From JAZBPO01 sp963691775 (GTDB lineage: Bacteria > Pseudomonadota > Gammaproteobacteria > Pseudomonadales > Azotimanducaceae), in the NCBI GenBank assembly GCA_963691775.1, contig OY829369.1, positions 682,001 to 746,000 on the forward strand: a stretch of DNA of 64,000 bases. The letters run 5' to 3'. The notes beneath the pieces are model-generated. The model was not told where the DNA came from and ran no database searches. It was given only the letters and a program-made list of their open reading frames with translations. Positions 8,450 through 17,431 of this stretch are shown piece after piece. How positions within the stretch are numbered: the first letter of the stretch is position 1; each line of letters begins with the position of its first letter. Position numbers and translations under genes: made by a program.

Positions 8450-9466
8450 TCAACCCTCGAGCAGCGTCAGCAGATCGTATTCGAGCTCCGCAACACGACG
8501 GCCACTGGCGGCCATGACGATATTGGAGAACGCACCGGACAAATGCTGCGCAGCCTGCCCGGCAAGCCCGAGGCCCCAGCGCATCGTCCCGAGCACCTTC
8601 CACCAGTGGAAAGCAACCGGATCAAAGTTTCCGCCCAGGGCGCTGTAGGCGTCCACCAGCGTCTCGCGCGCCCCGAAGCCGCCGACCTCGATCGCGTCCT
8701 CCCCGAAGCGCCAGCAGCGTAGACAGAGCCAGGCAAGGTCCTCCATGGGATCGCCGATCTTGGCGAGCTCCCAATCAAGCACGGCCGCCAGTCCGTCGGG
8801 CGCCACGATGATGTTGCCGTTACGCACGTCGCCGTGGACGATCGTCAGGCGCGTGGGCGCGCGTGGCTTGTTGCGTCGCAGCCAGGCCAATCCGAGTTGA
8901 AACACGGGGCCCGGCTGGAGCAAACCGTCCACCTGTTCGGCGAGGTGCTCGAGCGCGAGCGCTGCGGGCGAGCCCGTGCCCGGACGACTGAGTGACGGCG
9001 GCGCCACGTCCGCCTCGATTCCGTGAAGGGCGGCGAGCGCACGCCCGAGATCCGCGGTCAGGACGGATCCGGACCCGTGCTCCGCAACGCTGCGCAGCAC
9101 CCGGCGCGGAACGGTTTCCCCTTCGACGCAATCGGACACGAAGACCGGGCCGCCGACCCAGGACGCGTCCTCGCTCGCGAAGTGCACATGCGGTACGCGA
9201 ACGCCCGCCTGCTCCGCAAGCTGAATCAGGGCCGCCTCTTCGGGAATCGGCTTCAGCTCGATATCCGGGGTTGGCATGATCGTGGCGCAGTAGCGCCCTA
9301 TCGCGCCGCCGACCCGAGCATCAAACAGCACATTATTTCGACGCGCACCGGCCGACGTTTCGACGATACCCGACACCTCGACCTGCGCGCCGAACTCCTT
9401 CGCGAGCAGCCCCTCAAGACCCGTGCCGAGGCGCGCTTGCCGAGCCTCAGCAGTTTCATTCTCCAT
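8450..9466 (-). CDS. APH-family phosphotransferase (kinase-like)
   Basis: The 338-residue protein has the aminoglycoside-phosphotransferase/choline-kinase fold. Signature segments are HGDVRNGNIIV (catalytic Asp in the HGD loop) and LDWELAKIGDP (metal-binding Asp). This subgroup, related to the kinase part of ACAD10, is common in bacteria that degrade fatty acids, steroids or alcohols and may phosphorylate a small hydroxylated substrate. The substrate is unknown and antibiotic resistance is not implied. A GAGGAA ribosome binding site stands 5 bases before the ATG. It lies 15 bp downstream of the DUF6285 gene, in an apparent three-gene operon with a second phosphotransferase. Confidence 0.85.
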   Translation of the reverse strand: MENETAEARQARLGTGLEGLLAKEFGAQVEVSGIVETSAGARRNNVLFDARVGGAIGRYCATIMPTPDIELKPIPEEAALIQLAEQAGVRVPHVHFASEDASWVGGPVFVSDCVEGETVPRRVLRSVAEHGSGSVLTADLGRALAALHGIEADVAPPSLSRPGTGSPAALALEHLAEQVDGLLQPGPVFQLGLAWLRRNKPRAPTRLTIVHGDVRNGNIIVAPDGLAAVLDWELAKIGDPMEDLAWLCLRCWRFGEDAIEVGGFGARETLVDAYSALGGNFDPVAFHWWKVLGTMRWGLGLAGQAAQHLSGAFSNIVMAASGRRVAELEYDLLTLLEG

Positions 9467-9481
9467 CTGTATTCCTCAGGC

Positions 9482-9889
9482 TCAGGGCCGGTCTGCCGAA
9501 CCGTCGTACGCGTCATAGCCCGGGCGAACAATTGCCAGCTTGTCCCGCGTGACTTCCATGAGCGCGTCGCGCGCGGCACGCTCGAACGCGACGGTCGCGC
9601 CCGGTGCCTGCAGTTCCATGATGAGCTGCTGATTCAGATCCTCTACCTGTTCCGCAAGCGGCCCGGGAATCAGGTCCTCCGCTGGGAGGTCAAGCAGCCG
9701 GCAGAGCCGATCACGTTCGCGAAGCAAGAACGACGCACCCTGCTGGCGTTCACGATGAAGAATGCGCACCAGATTGAGCGCGACCAGCGAGCGATAGCGA
9801 AGCGGACCCGACAGCTCGGGCAGCAGCTCACGCTCGAGGAAATCTCCGACAGTCTGCAGCAACTCGGTGTCGTGCGGTCGATCCTGCAT
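9482..9889 (-). CDS. DUF6285-like protein between two phosphotransferases
   Basis: This 135-residue protein is mostly helical (MQDRPHDTELLQTVGDFLER, then LSGPLRYRSLVALNLVRIL) with no signal peptide or membrane segment. It resembles the small proteins of DUF6285 that are encoded beside APH-type phosphotransferases; the family name is from memory. Its function is unknown. Its position between two phosphotransferase genes, 11 bp after one stop and 15 bp before the next start, suggests a partner or regulatory subunit. A GAGGAG ribosome binding site is present. Confidence 0.75.
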   Translation of the reverse strand: MQDRPHDTELLQTVGDFLERELLPELSGPLRYRSLVALNLVRILHRERQQGASFLLRERDRLCRLLDLPAEDLIPGPLAEQVEDLNQQLIMELQAPGATVAFERAARDALMEVTRDKLAIVRPGYDAYDGSADRP

Positions 9890-9900
9890 GACGAATCTCC

Positions 9901-10917
9901 TCAGGAGAGCAGCGCGAGCGCCGCTTCAGCACGGTTGACTACCGAGTCGGCGAAAGCGCTTAGATCGAGATCGTCGCGCTGGCCCATGGCGCCGACGAGA
10001 TAGCGCTTGTAGACCCCTTCCCCGATTGCCGCCAGGCGCCAGTGAGAGAACGCCCTGTAGTAGTCGATCCCGGACAGATCCCTGCCAGTTGCTGCTGCAT
10101 AGCGCTCGATGAGGGCCTCGCGCGTGCCAAACCCCCCGACCGTCGTCGGTGCCTGATCGCCCGGGCGCGTATCAACCTCGCCGGGCTGCAGCCAGGCGTT
10201 GAGCAGATAGCCGACGTCTGCAAGCGGATCCCCCAGCGTGCACAGCTCCCAGTCGAGCACTGCCTCGATGCGCCCATCCGCGACGAGCATGTTGCCGAGG
10301 CGATAGTCCCCATGAACGATCGAAGCGCCGATCTGCTCAGGCATGCGTTCCGCGAGCAGTCTTCGGGACGCCTCCATGGCGGGGATCTCGCGCGTCTTCG
10401 AGTTCTCCCACTGTTTGGTCCAGCGTTTGAGTTGACGCTCGAGGTACGCTTCCTTGCGGCCCAGATCACCGAGCCCGACATCGTCCGGATCGATGGCGTG
10501 CAGCGCCGCGAGCACGTCCACCACGTTCTCACCGATCAGTTGCCGATCTTCCCCCGACACCTGCTCGGCATGGTCGCCGTCATGCAGCACAAGGCCGTCG
10601 ACGAAACGCATGACGTAGAACGGAGCGTCGTTGACCTCGACGTCACGGCACAGTCCGACCGCTGGTGCGACGGGCACTCCGGAGCCTTCGAGGGCGGAGA
10701 TGATCCGGTGCTCGCGCCCTACGTCATGAGCGCTTTCGAGTACGTGCCCGAGCGGCGGCCGGCGCAGTACCCATCGCGCGCCCGCCGCGTCGGTCACCGC
10801 GTAGGTGAGGTTAGAGTGCCCCCCTGCGATCAGCTCGAAAACGAGCGGTCCTTCGATGCCGACAACGTTGGCCTCAAGCCACCCGGTTACGCGCGCCTGG
10901 TGCACGCCTTCAGTCAT
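9901..10917 (-). CDS. APH-family phosphotransferase (second copy)
   Basis: From the ATG at 10917, which has a strong GGGGAGGG ribosome binding site, the protein has 338 residues. A longer reading frame to 11175 is open but its extension is low-complexity and unlike the family. The kinase-like fold shows GGHSNLTYAV (nucleotide loop), VLRRPP (Lys/Arg strand), IVHGDYRLGNML (catalytic loop) and LDWELCTLGDP (metal site). It is the first gene of the operon with DUF6285 and the other phosphotransferase, and is divergent from the MlrC-type gene with 160 bp between. The substrate is unknown; proteins of this group are often linked to acyl-CoA dehydrogenase pathways. Confidence 0.87.
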   Translation of the reverse strand: MTEGVHQARVTGWLEANVVGIEGPLVFELIAGGHSNLTYAVTDAAGARWVLRRPPLGHVLESAHDVGREHRIISALEGSGVPVAPAVGLCRDVEVNDAPFYVMRFVDGLVLHDGDHAEQVSGEDRQLIGENVVDVLAALHAIDPDDVGLGDLGRKEAYLERQLKRWTKQWENSKTREIPAMEASRRLLAERMPEQIGASIVHGDYRLGNMLVADGRIEAVLDWELCTLGDPLADVGYLLNAWLQPGEVDTRPGDQAPTTVGGFGTREALIERYAAATGRDLSGIDYYRAFSHWRLAAIGEGVYKRYLVGAMGQRDDLDLSAFADSVVNRAEAALALLS

Positions 10918-11077
10918 GCCGATCGCCCTCCCCTCGATCGTGGGGACGCAGCAAAGGGCGTCCCGGAACTGCGCAGGAGCTTGCCACGAAGCGCTGCGAC
11001 GCCGCCACGCACGGCGCTTGGGCGCGCACGCCGGCAGGTGGCATGCTCCGCCGGAACGCGTCGCGGCCCTGATCACC

Positions 11078-12568
11078 ATGCGCATCTTCTTTTCCACGCT
11101 CGGCACCGAAACGAACACTTTCTCGCCGATACCCGCGGGCTGGAACGTCTGGCGAGAGACCCTGCTGCGCCGCACCGCTGACGGCGCTCCGACCCTGCAT
11201 GCTCACCAGCGCAGTTTTCGTCCGCTCTTCGACGTGGCCAATGCGCGCGGCGCAGAGATCGTGCCGGGACTGCAGGCCTTCGCAGCGCCATCCGGACGCA
11301 CACCGGCGGCGGTCCGTGCAGCCCTCGAAGCGGAGCTGCTCGCGGATCTCGACAATGCCGGCGCGATCGACGGCGTGCTGCTGCATCTCCACGGCGCCAT
11401 GGTCGCAGACGACGAAGACGACTGCGAAGGCGCCCTGCTGGGCGCGGTTCGCCGTGCGATCGGCGACAGGCCGTTGGCAGCGCTGCTCGATCTGCACTGT
11501 CATCTGACGCCACGGATGATCCAGCATGCGGACCTTCTTTTCGGCTATCGCGAGTATCCCCACATCGACACCTATGCACGGCTCGGAAGCCTGCTCCATG
11601 CGCTGGCCGATTGCGTCGAGGGGCATACGCGTCCGGTCATGGCGCTCGCAGACTGCGGGATGCTCGGAATGTATCCGACGACGACGACGCCCATGCGCCA
11701 GCTCGTCAATGCGTTCGAGGCCGAAAGTGCGCGTGGAGGCATGATCGACGTGTGGCTCGGCCATGGTTTTCCCTGGGGGGACGTCGACGCCCTCGGCACG
11801 CGCGTGCTCGCCATTGCCGATGGCGATCTGGAGCGCGCAAAGGAGAGCGCGCTGCGGATGGCCGACGTTACCTGGCATGCGCGCGCGAGCATCGCCAATG
11901 CCCCGATTGATCTTGATTCAGTCCTGGACGAGGCGCTGGCCGTCGACGCGACCGCCGGTCCAGTCGTCATTGCAGACACGGCGGACAATACCGGCGGCGG
12001 TGCACCGGGTGACTCGACCTTCTTCCTGGACGCACTCCTTGCGCGTCGTGTTAGCAACACGCTCATCGGCCCGCTCTACGACCCAGGCGCCGTGACGCTT
12101 TGCCATGACGCCGGCGTCGGCGCGCGCATGCGGCTGCGGATTGGCGGCAAGCTCTGTGCAGAGTCCGGCCTGCCCGTGGACGTTGACGCGGTCGTGCTCG
12201 CGGTGGCGGATGACGTACGTCAGGTGCTGAACGCTGCACCGGCCCATCTGGGACCCTGTGCTGCCGTGCGTTGCGGTGCGCCCCCCGGCGGACCGGTCGT
12301 CGTCCTGGCCTCCCGTCGCATCCAGGCAGGCAGCCCGGAGCTGTTCACGGCACTCGGGTTGGAACCGAGCGGGGCCCGGCTCGTGGTCGTCAAGTCGACT
12401 CAGCACTTCCACGCTGGCTTCGCGCCAATCGCGAGCGCGGTACTCTACTGCGGCGCGCCAGGCGCCCTTGCCGGGGACGTGCGCCGTATAGAGTATGCGC
12501 GCGCGCCGGCAGCACGCCTCTGGCCCTTTACCCACAGACCTGAACAACGAGGAATCATCGCCCCATGA
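11078..12568 (+). CDS. M81-family metallopeptidase (MlrC type)
   Basis: From the ATG at 11078 the protein has 496 residues, the usual length of the M81/MlrC family; the first residues MRIFFSTLGTETNTFSPIP are the classic family start. The histidine/aspartate-rich stretch LLDLHCHLTPRM and the later GYREYPHIDTYARL carry the expected zinc ligands. DNTGGGAPGDSTFFL is the other conserved block. MlrC was named for hydrolysis of linearised microcystin, but most members are of unknown specificity and act on small peptides or amides. The stop overlaps the next start (ATGA, 12565-12568), so the two products are probably made together. Confidence 0.9.
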   Translation: MRIFFSTLGTETNTFSPIPAGWNVWRETLLRRTADGAPTLHAHQRSFRPLFDVANARGAEIVPGLQAFAAPSGRTPAAVRAALEAELLADLDNAGAIDGVLLHLHGAMVADDEDDCEGALLGAVRRAIGDRPLAALLDLHCHLTPRMIQHADLLFGYREYPHIDTYARLGSLLHALADCVEGHTRPVMALADCGMLGMYPTTTTPMRQLVNAFEAESARGGMIDVWLGHGFPWGDVDALGTRVLAIADGDLERAKESALRMADVTWHARASIANAPIDLDSVLDEALAVDATAGPVVIADTADNTGGGAPGDSTFFLDALLARRVSNTLIGPLYDPGAVTLCHDAGVGARMRLRIGGKLCAESGLPVDVDAVVLAVADDVRQVLNAAPAHLGPCAAVRCGAPPGGPVVVLASRRIQAGSPELFTALGLEPSGARLVVVKSTQHFHAGFAPIASAVLYCGAPGALAGDVRRIEYARAPAARLWPFTHRPEQRGIIAP

Positions 12569-13881
12569 ACGATCTCTGGCCGTTTCTTCCGGGCCGCGAC
12601 GTACCCCGCGTCGATCGCGCCGAGGGCGCCGTGCTGTACGACGACCGCGGCCGGGAGATCATCGACGCCGCGGCGGGTGCGATCGTTGTCAACATCGGAC
12701 ACGGCCGCGAGGAAGTCGCCGAGGCCGTGGCCCGCGAGACCCGGGAACGGAGCTACGTGCTACCGCCATGGAGCACCCCGAGCCGGGAACGCCTCGTGAC
12801 GCGCCTGCGCGAAAAATGGCTCCCGGAGCCGCTCGACCGCGCGTACTTTGCCTCGGGCGGTTCGGAAGCAAATGAAACCGCGATCAAGGTAGCCGTCCAG
12901 CACTTCGCCGCACAGGGCCAGCCCGAGCGTCACAAGATCGTTGGCCGGAGCCTTTCCTACCATGGCACGACGATCGCTACGACCGCCGTGGGTGGGCACG
13001 CCGCCCGACGCGTCGGACTGGAGAGAATTCTTCAGGGAAACCCGAAGGCGCCTACGCCCTATCCCCTGCGCTGCCCGCTCGGTTCGCATCATCCGGATGC
13101 AGGTCGCCACTACGTCGATGCACTCGCGGCGACCATCGAAGCTGCCGGCCCCGACAGCATTGCAGCGCTCATAGCAGAACCGATCGTCGGTTCCTCTGGC
13201 GGCGCAATCGTGCCGCCAGACGACTACTGGCCCGCTGTTCGCGAGCTCTGCGACGAACACGGCATCCTGCTGATTCTTGACGAGGTCATGACGGGCTTCG
13301 GACGCACCGGCCCCTGCTTCGCGGGCGAACACTGGGGCATCACCCCGGACATCCTCGTGTCGGGAAAGGGGCTTGCCGGTGGCTACGCTCCCATCGGTGG
13401 GGTGTTCACGCGCAGCGACGTGCTCATGCCGATCGTAGACGCGGGTGCCGAGGTCATGTTCCACACCTTTGGCGCTCACCCGGCGGCCTGCGCTGCTGCA
13501 GACGTGGTCCTAGACATCCTTGAGCGAGAGGACCTCCTGGCGCGCGCTGCAGCGCGCGCAGACCGGCTCGAAGCGCGTCTCACCGATGCCTTCGCCGATC
13601 ATCCACACGTCGCTGAAGTGCGTGGCCGCGGGATGCTCCGCGCAATCGAGGTGGTCGCCGACCGCGAAACGCTCATGCCCTTTCCCGCGGAGGCTCGGCT
13701 TACCCAGGAGATTGTCGCGGAAGGCCTCGAACGGGGTGTTTACTTCTACTGGGGCGGCACGGGCGAGATCCGCGACATCATTTGCCTGGGCCCCCCCTTC
13801 GTGATCAACGATGTCCAGCTCGACCGCACCGTGGACGTGCTTCGGGAAGCCGTTGACGCCGCGGTTGCGCGTTGCGCCTGA
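12565..13881 (+). CDS. Class III PLP-dependent aminotransferase
   Basis: The 438-residue protein is a fold-type I, class III aminotransferase. Markers are FASGGSEANETAIKVA (phosphate-binding region), LILDEVMTGFGRTG (cofactor Asp) and SGKGLAGGYAPIGG, whose Lys268 should form the Schiff base. This subgroup includes omega-amino acid:pyruvate and similar transaminases, so the amino donor is likely a terminal amine or a beta- or omega-amino acid; it cannot be fixed. It is translationally coupled to the MlrC-type peptidase through a 4-bp overlap, suggesting that a peptide or amide product feeds into the transamination. Confidence 0.9.
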   Translation: MNDLWPFLPGRDVPRVDRAEGAVLYDDRGREIIDAAAGAIVVNIGHGREEVAEAVARETRERSYVLPPWSTPSRERLVTRLREKWLPEPLDRAYFASGGSEANETAIKVAVQHFAAQGQPERHKIVGRSLSYHGTTIATTAVGGHAARRVGLERILQGNPKAPTPYPLRCPLGSHHPDAGRHYVDALAATIEAAGPDSIAALIAEPIVGSSGGAIVPPDDYWPAVRELCDEHGILLILDEVMTGFGRTGPCFAGEHWGITPDILVSGKGLAGGYAPIGGVFTRSDVLMPIVDAGAEVMFHTFGAHPAACAAADVVLDILEREDLLARAAARADRLEARLTDAFADHPHVAEVRGRGMLRAIEVVADRETLMPFPAEARLTQEIVAEGLERGVYFYWGGTGEIRDIICLGPPFVINDVQLDRTVDVLREAVDAAVARCA

Positions 13882-13888
13882 GCCGATC

Positions 13889-14686
13889 ATGCGTCTCACC
13901 GAACAGTTCGACGCCGGCGTACGGGCGCTCCCACTCGGGTTCAGGCTGCTGCGAACCCCAGGCGTGCCGGCCCGGCTGACGGTACCACTGCTGTTCACGC
14001 TCGTGATCTACGGCGGCACGCTCATGCTGACTCTGCCGAGTCTGCTCGACTGGATAGCGGGCTTGCGCGACGGCGCACCCGGATGGGTACTGGAGTGGTT
14101 CGGCTGGATGATCACGGCAGTGCAGTTCCTGCTCGCAGCGCTGCTTGTTCTGCTCGTGGGCTGGGTGGGCGTGCTCGTTGCCAGCACGCTGGCGAGCCCC
14201 TTCTACGGGCAGATCGCGGGGATCATCGAAACGCGCCTGACGGGACGAGCGCCGCGCACAAACCGCAGCCTGGCCGCCGAGATCGGCGCCGGCCTGGTGC
14301 GCGAAATGCAGAAATTGGCTTGGGCGCTGCCCCGTTTCCTCGCAGTGCTGCTGCTGAGCTTCGTACCGGGGGTCAACGTGATCGCTGCGCCGCTGTCCTT
14401 CCTGCTCGGCGCCTGGATCATGGCTGTGCAGTTCGCTGACTTCACGCCGGAAAACAACGGGCTGCCGTTCAAGGAAACGCGGGCCACGCTCGCGCGACGG
14501 CGCGCGCTGACGCTCGGCTTTGGCGTACCGACAGCGGTCGGCATCGGCATACCGCTCGTGAATCTGCTGGTGGCGCCGGCCGCCGTCGCAGGCGGCACGG
14601 CGCTATGGCTCCGCGCAAGTGGCGCCTGGGACGGGTTCAGCGGCCTTAAGGAAACCGCTGAACCCGTAGCGCCAAGCGCACGCTGA
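13889..14686 (+). CDS. cysZ: CysZ/EI24-family membrane protein, probable sulfate transporter
   Basis: The 265-residue membrane protein begins at the ATG at 13889; the open frame extends upstream into the preceding gene. Hydrophobic segments are at about 30-55, 70-105 and, as re-entrant pairs, 150-185 and 210-240. ASPFYGQIAGIIE and PGVNVIAAPLSFLLGAW are typical of the EI24/CysZ family. CysZ mediates sulfate uptake for cysteine synthesis in Escherichia coli. No other cysteine gene lies nearby, so the symbol rests on family resemblance. The start is 7 bp after the aminotransferase stop. Confidence 0.75.
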   Translation: MRLTEQFDAGVRALPLGFRLLRTPGVPARLTVPLLFTLVIYGGTLMLTLPSLLDWIAGLRDGAPGWVLEWFGWMITAVQFLLAALLVLLVGWVGVLVASTLASPFYGQIAGIIETRLTGRAPRTNRSLAAEIGAGLVREMQKLAWALPRFLAVLLLSFVPGVNVIAAPLSFLLGAWIMAVQFADFTPENNGLPFKETRATLARRRALTLGFGVPTAVGIGIPLVNLLVAPAAVAGGTALWLRASGAWDGFSGLKETAEPVAPSAR

Positions 14687-14701
14687 ACCGCGGCGGTTCG
14701 A

Positions 14702-15616
14702 TCAGACCGGATCCCAGCTGAACACGGAATTGGTTGCGCCGAGATCCTCGAACTGGCCGGAGAGCGCCTGCAGCCCCTCATTGACGAGCGTCTCCGGAGT
14801 CCAGCCCTCGAGACGTCCGATTCCGCGCACCGGACGCGGCTGGCTCATCAGGAAGAGTTCATTACCGCGCACGGCAAAGATCTGACCGGAAACCTCCTTG
14901 GCAGCGGCGAGCGACACGGCCGCGGTCGCAACCTGATCCGCACGCATCTTCTCCTGGAACATCTTGACGCGCTTTTCGCTGGCTTCGTCCTTGACCGGGA
15001 TCGTCGCGATCATCCGCGTCCACGCAAAGGGGGCGATGACGTTCGAACGCACGTTCTTCGCAGCGCCCTCCATCGCGATGATGCGCGACAGACCAACGAT
15101 CCCCATCTTCGCAGCCGCGTAGTTCGCCTGACCTATGTTGCCGATGAGGCCGGAGGTCGACGTGAACATGACGAAGGCGCCCTCCTCCTGCGCCCGGAAA
15201 TGGCCGATCGCGGCACGAGCGATGTTGTAGTGGCCGTTGAGGTGGACGTCGATGACGGCATCCCAGTCCGAGTCATCCATCTTGTGGAACATCTTGTCCC
15301 GCAGGATGCCCGCCGGATTGATCACTGCGTGAAGACCGCCGAATTCATCGAGGGCCTGTTCGACCACCGCCTTGGCGTCGGCCCGGTCGGACACGCTGCC
15401 TGAATTTGCGATGGCTTCACCGCCAGCTGCACGAATCTCCTCGACGGTCTCCTGCGCAGGGCCGAGATCCGGTGCGTCGTCGTCACCGCGGACGCCGCCA
15501 CCAAGGTCGTTGACCACCACACGTGCGCCTTCCTTCGCCGCGAGCAATGCGCATTCACGACCGATACCGCGTGCTGCACCGGTAATGAGGACGACCTTGC
15601 CGTCGAGCTGTCCCAT
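14702..15616 (-). CDS. SDR-family 3-hydroxyacyl-CoA dehydrogenase-like enzyme
   Basis: This 304-residue short-chain dehydrogenase has the nucleotide motif TGAARGIGREC and the catalytic Ser and YAAAK (ANYAAAKMG). The VVVNDLGGG segment after the second beta strand and the overall length match the dehydrogenase domain of the peroxisomal multifunctional enzyme type 2. The likely reaction is NAD-dependent oxidation of a (3R)-hydroxyacyl-CoA, possibly of a sterol side chain or branched acid. It has a GGGAGAGAAG ribosome binding site. It is divergent from an acyl-CoA synthetase with 155 bp between them, which suggests a shared pathway. Confidence 0.87.
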   Translation of the reverse strand: MGQLDGKVVLITGAARGIGRECALLAAKEGARVVVNDLGGGVRGDDDAPDLGPAQETVEEIRAAGGEAIANSGSVSDRADAKAVVEQALDEFGGLHAVINPAGILRDKMFHKMDDSDWDAVIDVHLNGHYNIARAAIGHFRAQEEGAFVMFTSTSGLIGNIGQANYAAAKMGIVGLSRIIAMEGAAKNVRSNVIAPFAWTRMIATIPVKDEASEKRVKMFQEKMRADQVATAAVSLAAAKEVSGQIFAVRGNELFLMSQPRPVRGIGRLEGWTPETLVNEGLQALSGQFEDLGATNSVFSWDPV

Positions 15617-15771
15617 GTCTTCTCTCCCGTTTCAAGAGTTCTGTTTCGAATGCCCGGCGGATTCTGACCCCCGCCGCGGCAGTGCGGAAGCCCGATCGCT
15701 GGCCGTGAACGCCCCCTCCGTGGAAAATCCGCTTCCGGGACGGGACGCGAGCGCACGAGGGGGCGCACACG

Positions 15772-17409
15772 ATGAGCTTCAATCTGGGCACGATCAGCGA
15801 GATCGTTGCGGACGCGGTACCCGAGCGAGAAGCGCTCGTGTGGCGCGATCGACGCTTCACTTACGCTGAACTGAAGGCGCGCACGCGGCGCCTGGCCAAT
15901 CACCTCATCGCGGCTGGCCTCGGCTGCCACACGGAGCGCGGCGCCCTCGCCGGCCACGAAAGCGGCCAGGACCACCTGGCCCTCTACCTGCACAACGGCA
16001 ACGAATACCTGGAGGGCATGCTCGGAGCATTCAAGGCGCGGGTAGCGCCATTCAACGTGAACTACCGCTACGTCGAGGAGGAGCTTGTCTACCTCCTCAA
16101 CGATTCGGAAGCGACCGGCATCATCTACCATGACTGCTTCGCGGACCGCGTGCGTGCCATCCGTGATCAAGTGCCGACGCTGCGCGTGCTGCTGCAGGTA
16201 GAGGACGAGACCCGCGCGGATCTGCTCCCGGGCGCCCTGCGCTACGAGGCCGCGCTCGCAGCGGCGTCCGCGGCGGCGCCCGAAGCCCTGCCGTCACCCG
16301 ACGATTTGTACGTACTCTATACGGGCGGAACGACGGGCATGCCCAAAGGCGTGCTCTGGCGCCAGGCGGACATTCTCATCGCGGCCCTCGGCGGGCGAGA
16401 CGCGGCAACCGGCGCCATAATCGAAACGCATGAAGCGTTCGCCTCGCGCGCGCGTGAGGGCGGTATGCGCGTGCTGCCAGCGCCACCCTTCATGCATGGG
16501 GCAGGGCATTGGGTCGCCCTCAGCGCCTGGCATGCGGGCAACACCGTAATCATCCAGGACGCTGCGGAGCGCTTCGATGCCGACGACGTCATCGAGGTCG
16601 TAGCGCGCGAAGGCGTGAACATGCTCCTCATTGTCGGCGATGCGTTCGGCAAGCCGCTCATCGAGGCCCTTCAGCGTCATGACGAAACCCTTGCCTCGCT
16701 TCTCGTACTGATCTCGGGCGGCGCCGCGCTGAATGCATCCTACAAGGCGCAGCTGCTCGAGCGCCTGCCCCAGCTCACGATCATGGATTCCATCGGCTCC
16801 TCCGAAGCGGGTGGACAGGGCTCCACCGTTTCGACGGCAGAGACCGGCTCGTCAACCGGCCGCTTCACGCCCGGACCGGGCAGCGTGGTCGTGAGCGAAG
16901 ATCTGAGCGAGGTCCTTGCACCCGGCCACCGCGGTATGGGTTGGTGGGCGAAAGAAGGCCGCGTCCCGCTCGGCTACCTCGGTGACGCCGAGAAGACCGC
17001 ACGCACGTTTCCGCTGATCGGGGGGGTGCGCTACTCCGTACCCGGCGATCGCGCGCGCCTCCTTGAAGATGGCTCCATCGAACTGCACGGCCGCGACTCT
17101 GTAACCATCAACTCCGGAGGCGAGAAGATCTTCGCCGAGGAAGTCGAGCACGCACTCAAACAGCACTCGGACGTCTGGGACGCAGTCGTGGCGGGTCGTC
17201 CGTCCGAGCGCTGGGGGCAGGAAGTGGTCGCGATTGTACAATTGCGCGCAGGCGCTTCCCTCGATGAGGCTTCCCTGCTCGCCGAATGCGCGATGCACCT
17301 CGCCCGCTACAAGCTGCCCAAAGCTTTTGTCACCGTCGACAAGGTGGTGCGGAGCCCGGCGGGCAAGGCCGACTATCGCTGGGCCAAGGCGCAAGCGCTG
17401 TCCGCCTGA
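15772..17409 (+). CDS. Acyl-CoA synthetase (AMP-binding)
   Basis: The 545-residue ANL-superfamily ligase has the P-loop YTGGTTGMPKG, the acyl/adenylate motif IGSSEAGGQGS, and the C-terminal hinge and catalytic lysine region (VVRSPAGKADYRWAK). It should convert a carboxylic acid, ATP and CoA to acyl-CoA. The variant YTGGTTGMPKG with a long ALGGRDA segment is typical of the acyl-CoA synthetases found in steroid- and terpenoid-degrading bacteria, but the substrate is not proven. A GAGGGGG ribosome binding site precedes the ATG. The LysE gene follows after 22 bp. Confidence 0.9.
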   Translation: MSFNLGTISEIVADAVPEREALVWRDRRFTYAELKARTRRLANHLIAAGLGCHTERGALAGHESGQDHLALYLHNGNEYLEGMLGAFKARVAPFNVNYRYVEEELVYLLNDSEATGIIYHDCFADRVRAIRDQVPTLRVLLQVEDETRADLLPGALRYEAALAAASAAAPEALPSPDDLYVLYTGGTTGMPKGVLWRQADILIAALGGRDAATGAIIETHEAFASRAREGGMRVLPAPPFMHGAGHWVALSAWHAGNTVIIQDAAERFDADDVIEVVAREGVNMLLIVGDAFGKPLIEALQRHDETLASLLVLISGGAALNASYKAQLLERLPQLTIMDSIGSSEAGGQGSTVSTAETGSSTGRFTPGPGSVVVSEDLSEVLAPGHRGMGWWAKEGRVPLGYLGDAEKTARTFPLIGGVRYSVPGDRARLLEDGSIELHGRDSVTINSGGEKIFAEEVEHALKQHSDVWDAVVAGRPSERWGQEVVAIVQLRAGASLDEASLLAECAMHLARYKLPKAFVTVDKVVRSPAGKADYRWAKAQALSA

Positions 17410-17431
17410 CGCCGCGCAAAAGGAACCGCAG

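Noticed and set aside
10805..11077. N-terminal extension of the MlrC-type ORF
   Set aside because: It is antisense to the phosphotransferase start and lacks family similarity; the canonical family N-terminus starts at 11078.
10918..11175. N-terminal extension of the second phosphotransferase
   Set aside because: The start at 10917 has a strong ribosome binding site and matches the family length; the extension is Arg/Ala-rich and antisense to the mlrC start.
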